Notes: generated by a model not told the origin, from the sequence alone. 64,000 nt of DNA from Mucilaginibacter_A sp964244955 (GCA_964244955.1 CAXTKQ010000001.1:1-64000), one strand, 5' to 3'; numbered from the stretch's first letter, positions 1 through 9,128 are shown. Numbers and translations are program-made.

Positions 1-1045
1 AATATAAAACTTCTTCGGTTTCCTTTTTAAATTCATCCGAATGGGTAGAATACGGCGGCGGCGGACGAAGCGCAACAACCGTCAAAGTATCAAACAAAAA
101 CGGACTAACTTTGCAAAACAACGGCAGCATCGGCGGGCGGTTCGGTGTTTCCAAACTCAGCCAGCATTTTTCGCCTTTGGCTTCGGTTTGCATCGCCAAT
201 TGGTCCCACAAAGCTGGTGTGCCGATGGCTTTTCCGGCTTTATCAGTCCGGGCACGCGCCGTAAATAAAGCAGCAACCTGTTTGCCTAATGCTTCGCCTG
301 CATCCAGTTCGCTTCGTGTATTTGCACCGGCCATCATCCGGTACAGCTTTTGTTCGGCCGCTTTTTGCTCGATAAAAGCAATCTCCGTAGGAAACAACAA
401 TTTGAGGGTTTCCACAGCGGCACCAGAAACTACGGCATCTTCGCTTGGGTAAGAAGGCAGGTCAGTTTTCGGAACCAAAGCCTGAACGGCAGCATCATTT
501 TTATAAGGCGCGGCACGGTTGTATTTGGTTTTGAAATGCCAGGCCACCACCAAAGCATCATACTGCGCCGCGCTAACATAAGCATAAGAGCGGGCAGCGT
601 AAGGCGGATTGGAAAACGGAAACTGCGGGTAAGCAAAAGGGTTTGCCGAATTCGGCGCCGGATAAGAACCGTCATCGTTTTGGTAAGGCGCCAGATTATG
701 GCGGGCAACCAGTTCGCGCAAAATCTCGTTCCAACGTAAAACTGCACCGGCACTCCAGTATTTAATGCTGGCTTTTTGTTCTGAAGTTAGGTTGGCCTGG
801 TAAGCTTTAATTTCGTTTAAATCGCCAATATAGGCAGGAGAGGTAAGGGCATCAGGGGCGGCAACCACAAAAGCATCCGGATTGGTTACCAAAACTGGTT
901 TCCAGTTGCCCGCGTTTAAATCGTTGTTTATAGGTGTTAAGGATGGATAAAGATCAGTACGTTCTATAATACTTTTTTTGCACGATAAAAGAAGCATCGC
1001 CGAAAACAAAAAAACAATAGCAGGATATAATAAACCTCTTTTCAT
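1..1045 (-). CDS. PAP2/vanadium-haloperoxidase-like lipoprotein (3' end cut by window edge)
   Basis: An open frame starts at ATG 1045 and runs off the left edge without a stop (about 348 codons visible). The N-terminus is a short hydrophobic signal ending in a lipobox (Leu-Leu-Ser-Cys, Cys22), so the product is probably a lipoprotein. The Trp- and Arg-rich stretch around residues 80-150 (for example KYWSAGAVLRWNEI and SAAQYDALVVAWHFK) resembles Bacteroidota PAP2-superfamily proteins related to vanadium haloperoxidases. The phosphate/vanadate-binding motifs would lie beyond the edge, so enzymatic activity cannot be judged. It starts one base after the stop of the upstream outer-membrane protein gene, so the two are almost certainly co-transcribed. 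The signal-peptide codons contain an exact copy of the dispersed 12-mer (986-997, antisense). Family assignment is by resemblance. Confidence 0.7.
   Translation of the reverse strand, partial: MKRGLLYPAIVFLFSAMLLLSCKKSIIERTDLYPSLTPINNDLNAGNWKPVLVTNPDAFVVAAPDALTSPAYIGDLNEIKAYQANLTSEQKASIKYWSAGAVLRWNEILRELVARHNLAPYQNDDGSYPAPNSANPFAYPQFPFSNPPYAARSYAYVSAAQYDALVVAWHFKTKYNRAAPYKNDAAVQALVPKTDLPSYPSEDAVVSGAAVETLKLLFPTEIAFIEQKAAEQKLYRMMAGANTRSELDAGEALGKQVAALFTARARTDKAGKAIGTPALWDQLAMQTEAKGEKCWLSLETPNRPPMLPLFCKVSPFLFDTLTVVALRPPPPYSTHSDEFKKETEEVLY
973..997 (+). repeat. Dispersed element, core TAAAAGAAGCAT, inside lipoprotein signal codons
   Basis: The exact core lies at 986-997 with a T-run (973-979) and a short spacer before it. 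Read on the coding strand it encodes Met-Leu-Leu-Leu of the signal peptide next to the lipobox cysteine. Confidence 0.75.
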
Positions 1046-1046
1046 T

Positions 1047-1997
1047 TTAATTTTTTGTTGTGTTGTTGATTTTGTTCTTTTTAAAGTTTAGAAGATAATA
1101 CGCGCCGCCATGGATCACGGTGCTTTGCCCAACATTTCGTCCGGCAACCACATAATCGCTTCCGGCCGTCAGTTCTAATCCTTTGATTGAGGTAAAGCTG
1201 TATTTAAAGTTTACGCCAAGCATCGTCATGTTCATTTTGTTGCTGGGGAAAGGCATATCGTTTTTGCGGATGTCAAAACCGCCCAAAGTCGTAGTGTTGT
1301 CCAAAACAGCTTCTGCAATCCATTTGCTGCTTCGGTAGCCGCCCCGAACATTAAAATTAGTCCCATCAGGAATGCCGACTTGGTTGGTATAATGCATTTC
1401 TGTGGTGTAATAAGCAGTACGGTCAATGGTGATATTATCACGGCGCATATATTCACCAGAACCGGAGAAAAATAAATGGCCACTCTGGTAATCGGCCAAA
1501 GCCCTGAACATCAAGCTTCTGCTATGCAAACCGATGGCAACAGGCAAAAAATCAGCTTGATAATTACCGATCGGGATGGAGCCCATCGCAATAGCAAACA
1601 AACGAAAAGTGCCATAACCGGTACGCATTGAAACCGGGACCCATTTTAAAGAAACCGTAGCGTCCTGGATTCCCTGCTGGCTGTGCAGCGTTCCGGCTGT
1701 AGTATTATTCGTAACATAAGGCAATGAAAAAAGCAGGTTCAAGCGGTTACTGATGCCATAATTGCCCATCAGCGTTACCATGTTCGAGTTTAGCGTGCCG
1801 ATATTGCCGTTGGTTCGTTTGAAAGTGCCTTCCCAATAGCTGTCCCAGCGGCTGTTGCTGTACATCGCGCCCCCGCAAAAATAATTTTTTGGGATCATGA
1901 TCGCATCGGCATCAGTTTGCGCGAAAGCGAATCCTCCACACAAAACACAAAGCAATACAGCTAAAAAAGATTTTCTAAGAAGTAAAGTTGTATCCAT
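1047..1997 (-). CDS. Outer-membrane beta-barrel protein of unknown function
   Basis: A 316-residue protein with a clear signal peptide (hydrophobic residues 8-25, cleavage probably after AFA, mature protein starting near QTDADA). The mature part alternates polar and aromatic/hydrophobic residues and ends in strand-like segments, as in transporter-like outer-membrane proteins of the phenol-degradation MetA-like group. I do not recognise a specific function. Its stop (1047) sits one base before the start of the PAP2-like lipoprotein gene, which suggests a two-gene operon that may handle a common surface substrate. The start at 1997 is the first ATG and leads directly into the signal peptide. 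Confidence 0.6.
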   Translation of the reverse strand: MDTTLLLRKSFLAVLLCVLCGGFAFAQTDADAIMIPKNYFCGGAMYSNSRWDSYWEGTFKRTNGNIGTLNSNMVTLMGNYGISNRLNLLFSLPYVTNNTTAGTLHSQQGIQDATVSLKWVPVSMRTGYGTFRLFAIAMGSIPIGNYQADFLPVAIGLHSRSLMFRALADYQSGHLFFSGSGEYMRRDNITIDRTAYYTTEMHYTNQVGIPDGTNFNVRGGYRSSKWIAEAVLDNTTTLGGFDIRKNDMPFPSNKMNMTMLGVNFKYSFTSIKGLELTAGSDYVVAGRNVGQSTVIHGGAYYLLNFKKNKINNTTKN

Positions 1998-2254
1998 ACT
2001 TAAATTTGGTTTTGTTGATGGCTATTGGTTTATATAAAAGCGTAACAAATTTGATAACAAAACAAGCATCATCAGGATTATTATCATGCGAATTATAATT
2101 GCGCATTCAGCTTTAAATACTAAAAAAGTTTATTTTATTGGTTAGAAGTAAAAGTAAAAGTTTAATTACATTTTGCAAAAAAATTTAAAATATAAAAAAC
2201 AAAACCTGTATAAATGTGTGCAGGGCAAGCCAAGCCAAGCCAAAATTAAATACT

Positions 2255-2283
2255 GGCCAATTTTTAGGTGGTAAAAGAAGCAT
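2255..2283 (+). repeat. Dispersed ~30-bp element, solo copy
   Basis: CCAA, a T-run ending TTTTTA, spacer GGTGG, then the exact core TAAAAGAAGCAT at 2272-2283. This is close to the consensus derived from the other copies. Confidence 0.85.
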
Positions 2284-2422
2284 TGAAACTTGATCAGGCA
2301 ATATTTAAACGCGGCCTTTAATTATCAACTAATATTATTGCTAGCCTTGGTTTTCGGTCTGATGTTAACCTGCGCGACCGGAAAGTTGCTCATAAACAAG
2401 TGCTTATCGCGCTTGCGGCCAC

Positions 2423-2454
2423 GATACTGTTTTTATGCCGATAAAAACAGTATC
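2423..2454. repeat. Perfect 32-bp palindrome, type B element
   Basis: Arm GATACTGTTTTTA (2423-2435), loop TGCCGA, arm TAAAAACAGTATC (2442-2454). The arms are exact reverse complements. The same 32 bp with one loop change recurs inside argS at 38157-38188. Confidence 0.85.
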
Positions 2455-2507
2455 CTTCATTAACAGGCAGTTAAAAAAGATAAATAGGCAATGTTGAAAA
2501 CTTTTAG

Positions 2508-2532
2508 TGGGAAATTGTGGTAAAAGGTGGTA
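2508..2532 (+). promoter_or_regulatory. Probable MraZ operator (three 10-bp-phased TGGKA repeats)
   Basis: TGGGA (2508), TGGTA (2518) and TGGTA (2528) repeat exactly every 10 bp, ending 44 bp before the mraZ start codon. MraZ is known to bind arrays of TGGGA-like boxes with 5-nt spacers upstream of its own operon. Match of phasing and position is seen; binding is inferred. Confidence 0.7.
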
Positions 2533-2575
2533 ATATTTTTACTTTTACTCATTAAATATTACCCAACCTGAATCC

Positions 2576-3040
2576 ATGTCCTATTTTTTAGGGGAATTTG
2601 AGTGTAAGCTTGATGCCAAAGGCCGGATGATGATCCCGGTCAACCTCAAGAAACAGCTTCCGGAAGCTGAGCGGGAAGGGTTGTTTATAAACCGTGGCTT
2701 TGAAAAACATTTGGTGATTTACCCGCGAAAAGATTGGTTGCTGCTATTGGACGAGCTGAGCAAACTAAACCAGTACGAAAAAAAGAACCGGGACTTTATC
2801 AAGTATTTTACCCGCGGCGCAACTGAAATAGTGCCGGATGCGGCAGGAAGGGTGCTGGTTCCGAAATCTTTATTGGATTATGCCGGGATCGGGACGGATG
2901 TGGTTTTGGCCGGAAACTTAAATAAAATAGATGTTTGGGCAAAAGAGGCTTATGACGAACAATTGGATAACGAACCAGAAAACTTTGCCAAACTGGCCGA
3001 AGAAGTAATGGGCAACAAGGCAAACAGGATCAATGAATAG
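2576..3040 (+). CDS. mraZ: Transcriptional regulator MraZ
   Basis: A 154-residue member of the MraZ family, a ring-forming DNA-binding protein that controls the dcw operon it heads. Two SpoVT/AbrB-like halves are visible, each with the Asp-x-x-x-Arg signature: DAKGR at residues 13-17 and DAAGR at 88-92. The length is normal for the family. It is first of thirteen same-strand dcw genes, its stop overlaps the rsmH start by 8 bases, and a 10-bp-phased TGGKA array lies just upstream, which suggests autoregulation. Confidence 0.96.
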   Translation: MSYFLGEFECKLDAKGRMMIPVNLKKQLPEAEREGLFINRGFEKHLVIYPRKDWLLLLDELSKLNQYEKKNRDFIKYFTRGATEIVPDAAGRVLVPKSLLDYAGIGTDVVLAGNLNKIDVWAKEAYDEQLDNEPENFAKLAEEVMGNKANRINE

Positions 3041-3935
3041 CTACCACACACCCGTAATGCTGCAGGAATGTACCGATGCGCTGGCCATCAAGCCGGACGG
3101 CACTTACGTGGATGTAACTTTTGGTGGTGGCGGCCATTCAAAGCAGATATTAAATAATTTAGGTGATGGTGGCCGGTTACTGGCTTTTGACCAGGATGAA
3201 GATGCCAAGCGGAACTTGCCTGATGACGGACGTTTTACTTTTGTGGAGCAGAACTTCAGGTATTTAAAAAACTACTGCCGCTTGTACGAAGCCATTCCGG
3301 TTGATGGGATTTTGGCTGATTTGGGTGTTTCTTCATACCAGTTTGATCAGGCCGAACGCGGTTTTTCGGTCCGTTTTGATGCCGATCTAGATATGCGCAT
3401 GAACAAAAGCAGCGACCTCACGGCAAAAACCATCATCAATACTTATAGCGAGGAAAATTTGCACCGCATTTTTGGCATGTACGGCGAATTGCAGAACGCA
3501 AAAACACTGGCAAAAACAGTAGTAACGGCCAGGTTAAACCAGCCGATCGGAACTATTGCCGAACTCAAAAATGTGATCCAGAACTGCATCCCGAAAGGAA
3601 AAGAAAATAAATATTTGGCGCAGGTTTTTCAGGCTTTGCGCATCGAGGTAAACCAGGAACTGGAAGCTTTGCAAGAATTTCTGCTGCAATCGGCAGAAGT
3701 GCTGGTTTCAGGCGGAAGATTAGTCGTGATGTCTTATCACTCGTTGGAAGACCGTTTGGTAAAAAACTTCATTGCAAAAGGGAAATTTCGGGGCGAAGTA
3801 GAAAAAGATTTTTTTGGGAACGACCAAAAGCCGTTTGATGCGGTAAGCCGTGGAGCAATTACCGCATCCGAAGAAGAAATAAAAAATAATAACCGTGCAC
3901 GCAGTGCGAAATTAAGGATAGCTGTAAAAAAATGA
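3033..3935 (+). CDS. rsmH: 16S rRNA (cytosine(1402)-N(4))-methyltransferase RsmH
   Basis: A 300-residue SAM-dependent methyltransferase (MraW) that modifies C1402 in the 30S P-site. The SAM-binding glycine motif GGGGHS is at residues 31-36, followed by FDQDEDA. The C-terminal VMSYHSLEDRLVKNF and RGAITAS-like segments are typical of the family. It overlaps mraZ by 8 bases and the ftsL-like gene by 4 (ATGA), so translation is probably coupled. Confidence 0.96.
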   Translation: MNSYHTPVMLQECTDALAIKPDGTYVDVTFGGGGHSKQILNNLGDGGRLLAFDQDEDAKRNLPDDGRFTFVEQNFRYLKNYCRLYEAIPVDGILADLGVSSYQFDQAERGFSVRFDADLDMRMNKSSDLTAKTIINTYSEENLHRIFGMYGELQNAKTLAKTVVTARLNQPIGTIAELKNVIQNCIPKGKENKYLAQVFQALRIEVNQELEALQEFLLQSAEVLVSGGRLVVMSYHSLEDRLVKNFIAKGKFRGEVEKDFFGNDQKPFDAVSRGAITASEEEIKNNNRARSAKLRIAVKK

Positions 3936-4345
3936 GCAACCGTTTAAGGGCAGAAATTCTGGAAGAACTGGAACCGGAAAAGGAATTGATTGTGGAAGAA
4001 AAACCGCCTGCCGGTAAAATCCCCGACAATTTTTTCACTTTGTTTTTAAAAAAAGGCGTGGTTTCTACCGAAGCTGCCACCCGGATGCTGCCGTTTATGT
4101 TTTTTGTGGCTTTTTTGGCAATGGTCTATATCGCAAACAGGCACATGGCCGAAAACAATATCCGCGACATTGACAAACTTTCTAAACAAGTAAAAGAACT
4201 GAGCTGGGATTATAAAACCACCAAAGCCGAGCTGGCCTATAAAAGCACTTTATCGGAAGTGGCAAAAAAAACAGACACTTTAGGATTAAAAACTTCTGTG
4301 GAGCCTCCGCAGAAACTGACCGTAACAGAAGAAGATGAGCATTAG
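3932..4345 (+). CDS. ftsL: FtsL-like cell division protein
   Basis: A 137-residue bitopic membrane protein in the position where ftsL lies in dcw clusters. A charged cytoplasmic N-terminus of about 50 residues is followed by one membrane segment (about 52-68, MLPFMFFVAFLAMVYIA) and a periplasmic helix with heptad-like spacing (about 71-115), which would form the coiled coil with FtsB in the divisome. Sequence identity among FtsL proteins is always low, so the call rests on topology and context. It overlaps rsmH by 4 bases and ftsI by 11. Confidence 0.8.
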   Translation: MSNRLRAEILEELEPEKELIVEEKPPAGKIPDNFFTLFLKKGVVSTEAATRMLPFMFFVAFLAMVYIANRHMAENNIRDIDKLSKQVKELSWDYKTTKAELAYKSTLSEVAKKTDTLGLKTSVEPPQKLTVTEEDEH

Positions 4346-6430
4346 GACTAACATACTGCTTCGCGTTTATCTGGCTTTCGGGCTGATTGTGCTGTTTGCC
4401 GTGGCAGTAATGGTACAGTTATGCCGCGTGCAGTTTGTTCAAGGCAAAAAATGGGCGGCCATGCAGGACAGCCTTTCTATCCGCTACGTAAATGTGGAAG
4501 CTGCCCGCGGAAATATCTTTGCGCAAGATGGCAGTATGCTGGCCACTTCAGTTCCGGAGTACGAACNNNNNNNNNNCTGCACATGGATATGGTGGACGGT
4601 GCCATTGCTGATGACAAGGTTTTTTACGAAAAAGTTGATTCTTTGGCAATGAAACTGTCGGCTTTTTTTGGTGATAAATCTGCCCGCGATTATTCACGTT
4701 ACCTGCGCGACGGCCGCCGTGATAGTTCCCGTTACCTGCTCATCAAGCGTAAAGTATCTTTCCAGGATTTAAAGCAAATCAAAAAGTTCCCCATATTCAA
4801 CATGGGCAAATACGGCGGCGGGTTGATTGTGCTGCAAAAAAATAAAAGGATTTTGCCTTACCGTTCTTTAGCTGCCCGGACGATTGGGTATAAAAATGAG
4901 AACGTAAAAAATGCAGTCGGACTGGAAGGTGCTTATGCTTCTTTTATCAACGGAGAATCCGGAAAGCGTTTGATGCAACGCATTGCCGGCGGCGTTTGGA
5001 AACCGGTGAACGAGGATTTTGAAATCGCACCAAAAGAAGGTGCCGATGTCATGTCAACCTTGGACGTCAATTACCAGGATGTGGCGCAAAGTGCTTTGTT
5101 AAAACAGTTGATTAAAAGCGATGCCGACCACGGTGCCGTTATTTTGATGGAAGTGCAAACCGGCGAAGTGCGTGCCGTTGCCAATTTTACTAAAGTTGCG
5201 ACGGGAGAATATCAGGAGAAATTTAATTATGCCATTGCCGGCAACCAGGATCCGGGTTCTACCTTTAAACTGGCTTCGTACATGGCTTTGCTGGAAGACC
5301 ATAAAGTGGACACCAACACTATGGTAAACACCGGTTTTTATAAAATTCCGGGCCACATGATCAAGGATTCACATGGCAGTATCGGTGTGGTTACGGTAAA
5401 AAAAGCATTCGAACAGTCATCCAATGCTGCCGTAGCTTTTTTGGTGAACAATGCTTATCACGAAAACCAATCGCAATTTACCGACCATTTGTACGATTGG
5501 CATTTGAATGAATTATTGAAATTACAAATCCCGGGCGAAGCGCAGCCAGTCATCAAAAACCCCGAAAACAAAAGCTGGAACAAAAACATGACCTTGCCGC
5601 AAATGGCTTACGGTTACGAAATGCAGTTGACGCCTTTAAAAATGCTTTCCTTTTATAATGCGGTTGCCAACAATGGTAAATACATCGCCCCGATTTTTGT
5701 AAAAGAGATCAGGAGGCTGGGCAACCCGATTGAGCAGTTTCAAGCCAGGGTCATCAAGGATAAAATCTGTTCGGATGTTACGTTGGGCAAGATCAAAAAA
5801 ATGCTGGAAGGCGTGGTTACAGAAGGCAGCGGAAAGCATTTCGTTTACAATTCATTGTATAATATTGCCGGCAAAACAGGTACGGCCCAGGTTGCCGATG
5901 CGAACAAAGGTTATAGGGGCAAACGGCAATACCAGGCTTCTTTTGTAGGTTATTTTCCTGCGGAGAAACCTAAGTATTCCATGATTGTGGTGATTAACGA
6001 TCCGAAAGGAGATTACTATGGTGCATCAGTTTCGGGCCCGGTTTTTCGGGAAATTGCAGACCGTGTTTACTCCAGCGATATGGATTTAAACCAAGCTTCA
6101 CCTATCCGCATAGCAAACAATACACAAGCGCCGCAAGCAAAAACCGGTCAGCAAAAAGCCTTACAGGAAGTTTATTTGAAGCTTAAACTGAAATCGCAAT
6201 CGGCCAAAAACCAAAATGCGATTGATACCAACGAAGGGATTGCAGCAAACGACCAAGCCAAAAAAGGCGTGCCATCAACCGTTGGGATGGGTTTGCGCGA
6301 TGCTTTGTTTATCATGGGAAATTCGGGATACAAAGTAGCGGTTATCGGAAGCGGAACGGTTGTAAGGCAATCCGTCGGGCCGGGCAGCATCATACCAAAA
6401 GGATCTAAAATAGTATTGGAACTTGAATGA
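4335..6430 (+). CDS. ftsI: Division transpeptidase FtsI (PBP3-type) with C-terminal PASTA domain; interrupted by assembly gap
   Basis: Septal peptidoglycan transpeptidase. From ATG 4335 there is an N-terminal membrane anchor (ILLRVYLAFGLIVLFAVAV) and the start of the dimerisation domain (ARGNIFAQDGSMLATS). After the N-run at 4567-4576 the protein continues in another frame with the active-site Ser-Thr-Phe-Lys (GSTFKLAS), the SSN motif (SSNAAVAF), KTGTAQ and a C-terminal PASTA-like segment ending at the stop. The frame resumes only if the true gap is 2 modulo 3 bases, so the ten Ns are a placeholder. Comparison with the usual domain suggests only a few residues are missing. It overlaps the murE start by ATGA. 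Confidence 0.93.
4567..4576. other. Assembly gap (10 N) inside ftsI
   Basis: Ten Ns. The frame upstream and downstream of the run differs by one, so the run length is not the real length. Confidence 0.95.
4935..4946 (-). repeat. Exact 12-mer core inside ftsI
   Basis: ATGCTTCTTTTA encodes Ala-Ser-Phe in the segment AYASFING. The left half of the element (A/T run) is not recognisable here, so this copy could be coincidental. Confidence 0.5.
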
Positions 6431-7887
6431 AGTTATTGAAAGAAATATGTGCAGGAATTACTGATTTAACTGGCTTAAACAAGCCCGATCAGGAAATTAC
6501 TGTGCTTGTTTTTGATTCCAGGAAAGTAATTCCCGGTTGTTTGTTTTTTGCCGTTCGCGGTACTTTGGTTGATGGGCACCGCTTTATCGAACAAGCGATT
6601 GCTTCCGGTGCGGTTGCGGTTGTTTGTGAAGAAATCCCACAAAACCAAAACCCTGATACTGTTTTTATCCAGGTAAAAGAAGCATCCGAAGCTTTAGGTT
6701 TTGCGGCGGCCAACTTTTACGATCAGCCTTCCCAAAAATTAAAATTAGTTGGCGTAACGGGAACGAATGGCAAAACGACCATTGCAACTTTACTTTTCCA
6801 GCTTTTCAGGGAATTGGGCTATAAATGCGGGATGCTTTCTACCGTTGAAAACCGGATTAACGATGCCATTATTCCTGCCACGCACACCACGCCTGATCCG
6901 GTTGCTTTGAATAAATTATTGCTCGAAATGGTGCAGCACGGTTGCGATTATGCTTTTATGGAAGTGAGTTCGCATTCGGTTGTGCAACATCGCGTTATGG
7001 GATTGCATTTTGCCGGTGGGATTTTTTCAAACCTCACCCACGACCACCTCGATTTCCACAAAACTTTTGATAACTACTTAAAAGCCAAAAAGGGCTTTTT
7101 TGATGCTTTGCCCAATACTGCTTTTGCCCTGATAAATTTAGATGACCGCAACGGCAAGGTGATGCTGCAAAATACCAAAGCCCATAAAAAAACTTATGCT
7201 TTAAAAAGCATGGCCGATTTTAAAGCCAAGATTTTGGAAAACCAGTTTGGCGGCCTGCTTTTAAATATTGATGGACAAGAGGTTTGGTTTAAAATGGTGG
7301 GCAGTTTTAACGCGTACAATTTGCTGGCAGTTTACGGCACGGCAATGTTGCTGGATCAGGATAAAGAAAAAGTTTTAACCGCATTGAGCCGGTTAGCAGG
7401 CGCGGAAGGCCGTTTTGATTATTTCATTTCAGCTAACAAAGTTATCGGGATTGTGGATTATGCACACACGCCGGATGCGGTGCAAAATGTATTAAGCACG
7501 ATCAAAGACATCCGCAAAGGTAACGAACAGGTAATTACCGTAATTGGTTGCGGCGGCGACCGGGACAAAACCAAACGCCCGGTAATGGCTACGGTGGCTT
7601 GCGATTGGAGCGATAAAGTGATTTTGACTTCGGATAATCCGCGTTCCGAAGACCCGGACCAGATTATTCGTGATATGCAAAGTGGCATCACGCCAGACCA
7701 GCAACGCAAAGCATTTGCCATTACCGACAGAAAAGAGGCGATAAAAGCAGCATGTCATTTAGCACAGCCCGACGATATTATTTTACTGGCCGGCAAAGGC
7801 CACGAAAAATACCAGGAGATAAAAGGTGTAAAATACCCTTTTGACGATAAACAGATTTTGGCAGAACAATTTAAACTGATGAGCTGA
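6427..7887 (+). CDS. murE: UDP-MurNAc-L-Ala-D-Glu:meso-diaminopimelate ligase MurE
   Basis: A 486-residue cytoplasmic Mur ligase that adds the third amino acid of the peptide stem. The ATP-binding loop GTNGKTT is at about residue 112, the substrate motif HTTPDP follows, and the specificity motif DNPR is at residues 403-406, which marks enzymes that add meso-diaminopimelate rather than lysine. The presence of dapA at 20436 fits a DAP-type wall. It overlaps ftsI by 4 bases and mraY by one. A hybrid copy of the dispersed element lies in frame at 6655-6686. Confidence 0.96.
   Translation: MKLLKEICAGITDLTGLNKPDQEITVLVFDSRKVIPGCLFFAVRGTLVDGHRFIEQAIASGAVAVVCEEIPQNQNPDTVFIQVKEASEALGFAAANFYDQPSQKLKLVGVTGTNGKTTIATLLFQLFRELGYKCGMLSTVENRINDAIIPATHTTPDPVALNKLLLEMVQHGCDYAFMEVSSHSVVQHRVMGLHFAGGIFSNLTHDHLDFHKTFDNYLKAKKGFFDALPNTAFALINLDDRNGKVMLQNTKAHKKTYALKSMADFKAKILENQFGGLLLNIDGQEVWFKMVGSFNAYNLLAVYGTAMLLDQDKEKVLTALSRLAGAEGRFDYFISANKVIGIVDYAHTPDAVQNVLSTIKDIRKGNEQVITVIGCGGDRDKTKRPVMATVACDWSDKVILTSDNPRSEDPDQIIRDMQSGITPDQQRKAFAITDRKEAIKAACHLAQPDDIILLAGKGHEKYQEIKGVKYPFDDKQILAEQFKLMS
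6655..6686 (+). repeat. Hybrid element: type B left arm joined to type A right arm, inside murE
   Basis: GATACTGTTTTTA (6655-6667), spacer TCCAGG, then TAAAAGAAGCATC (6674-6686). The total of 32 bp equals that of the type B palindromes. It encodes Asp-Thr-Val-Phe-Ile-Gln-Val-Lys-Glu-Ala in murE. Confidence 0.75.
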
Positions 7888-9128
7888 TGCTGTATTATCT
7901 ATTCACCTACTTGTACAAAAACCACAATATTCCGGGCGTCGGCGTGTTCCAGTACATCTCGTTCCGTACGGCTATGTCGGTCATTATTTCGCTGATGATT
8001 ACAACGGTTTTTGGCGGACGCATCATCAAATACCTTCGCAAAAAACAAGTGGGCGAAACGGTAAGAAATTTAGGTTTGGAAGGCCAGATGCAAAAACAAG
8101 GCACGCCAACCATGGGCGGCATCATGATTTTGATGGGCATCCTGATCCCAACTTTGCTGCTGGCCAAGCTGGACAATGTTTATATTATTTTGATGATCAT
8201 CACTACGATTTGGATGGGAACGGTTGGCTTTCTGGATGATTACATCAAGGTTTTTAAAAAGAATAAAGAAGGTTTGGCTGGGCGTTTTAAGATTGTTGGC
8301 CAGGTTGGTTTATCCATCATTATTGGCTGGACAATGTATTTTAGTCCGGAAATTGTGATCCGGCAAACGGTAACATTGCCAGTAAAATACGATGTTCCGG
8401 TAGAAGTGCATCAGCAAGGCAACAAATACGTTTATACACAGGACATCAAATCTACCAAAACCAATGTGCCTTTTTACAAGCACAACGAGTTTGATTATGC
8501 CAAAGTGATCAAGTTTATCGGTCCGGGTTACGAGCATTACGGCTTAATCGTGTTTATGCTTTTCACCATTTTTATCATCACGGCAGTTTCTAACGGTGCC
8601 AATATTACCGATGGGATTGATGGTTTGGCAACCGGAACTTCGGCCATTATCGGCATCACTTTGGCCGTTTTGGCTTATGTTTCGGGCAACACGGTTATTG
8701 CCGAATATCTGAACATCGTTTACATTCCAAATTCGGGCGAGTTGGTAATTTTCGCCGGTGCTTTTGTAGGAGCCTGCGTTGGCTTTTTGTGGTACAATTC
8801 GTATCCGGCCCAAATATTTATGGGCGATACCGGCAGTCTGGCCATCGGCGGCATCATCGCTGCTTTCGCCATCATGATCCGCAAAGAACTGCTGATACCT
8901 CTTTTATGCGGCATTTTTTTAATCGAGTTGGTTTCGGTGATTTTACAGGTAAGCTGGTTCAAATTCACCAAAAAAAAATATGGCGAGGGCCGAAGGATTT
9001 TCCTGATGTCGCCGCTGCACCATCATTTTCAGAAAAAAGGTTATCACGAATCCAAGATCGTTACGCGGTTTTGGATCGTCGGCATTTTTCTGGCCATCGT
9101 AACCATTGTTACACTAAAATTAAGGTAG
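7887..9128 (+). CDS. mraY: Phospho-MurNAc-pentapeptide transferase MraY
   Basis: A 413-residue polytopic enzyme that forms lipid I on the inner face of the membrane. The catalytic Asp pair is in VGFLDDYIKV, and the NGANITDGIDGLA and GDTGSLAIGG loops and the C-terminal MSPLHHHF signature are present. It is longer than the usual ~360 residues because of an extra segment of about 60 residues after the fourth membrane helix (from about FSPEIVIRQT to YEHYG), which is common in Bacteroidota as far as I recall. Its ATG shares its first base with the last base of the murE stop. Confidence 0.96.
   Translation: MLYYLFTYLYKNHNIPGVGVFQYISFRTAMSVIISLMITTVFGGRIIKYLRKKQVGETVRNLGLEGQMQKQGTPTMGGIMILMGILIPTLLLAKLDNVYIILMIITTIWMGTVGFLDDYIKVFKKNKEGLAGRFKIVGQVGLSIIIGWTMYFSPEIVIRQTVTLPVKYDVPVEVHQQGNKYVYTQDIKSTKTNVPFYKHNEFDYAKVIKFIGPGYEHYGLIVFMLFTIFIITAVSNGANITDGIDGLATGTSAIIGITLAVLAYVSGNTVIAEYLNIVYIPNSGELVIFAGAFVGACVGFLWYNSYPAQIFMGDTGSLAIGGIIAAFAIMIRKELLIPLLCGIFLIELVSVILQVSWFKFTKKKYGEGRRIFLMSPLHHHFQKKGYHESKIVTRFWIVGIFLAIVTIVTLKLR

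Larger units (their letters stand above)
1998..2575. other. 578-bp divergent intergenic region upstream of the dcw cluster
   Basis: This A/T-rich gap separates the outer-membrane protein gene (minus) from mraZ (plus). It holds one plus-oriented dispersed element (2255-2283), one perfect 32-bp palindrome (2423-2454) and the MraZ operator (2508-2532). I see no gene or RNA in the rest. Confidence 0.7.

Noticed and set aside
430..753. A 107-codon minus-strand frame near the left edge
   Set aside because: It is a shadow of the PAP2-like lipoprotein gene, which is open in another frame from 1045 to the window edge.
5932..5950. AGGCTTCTTTTG inside ftsI
   Set aside because: Two changes from the core; the bases encode the strongly conserved ASFVGYFP segment of transpeptidases, which explains them.
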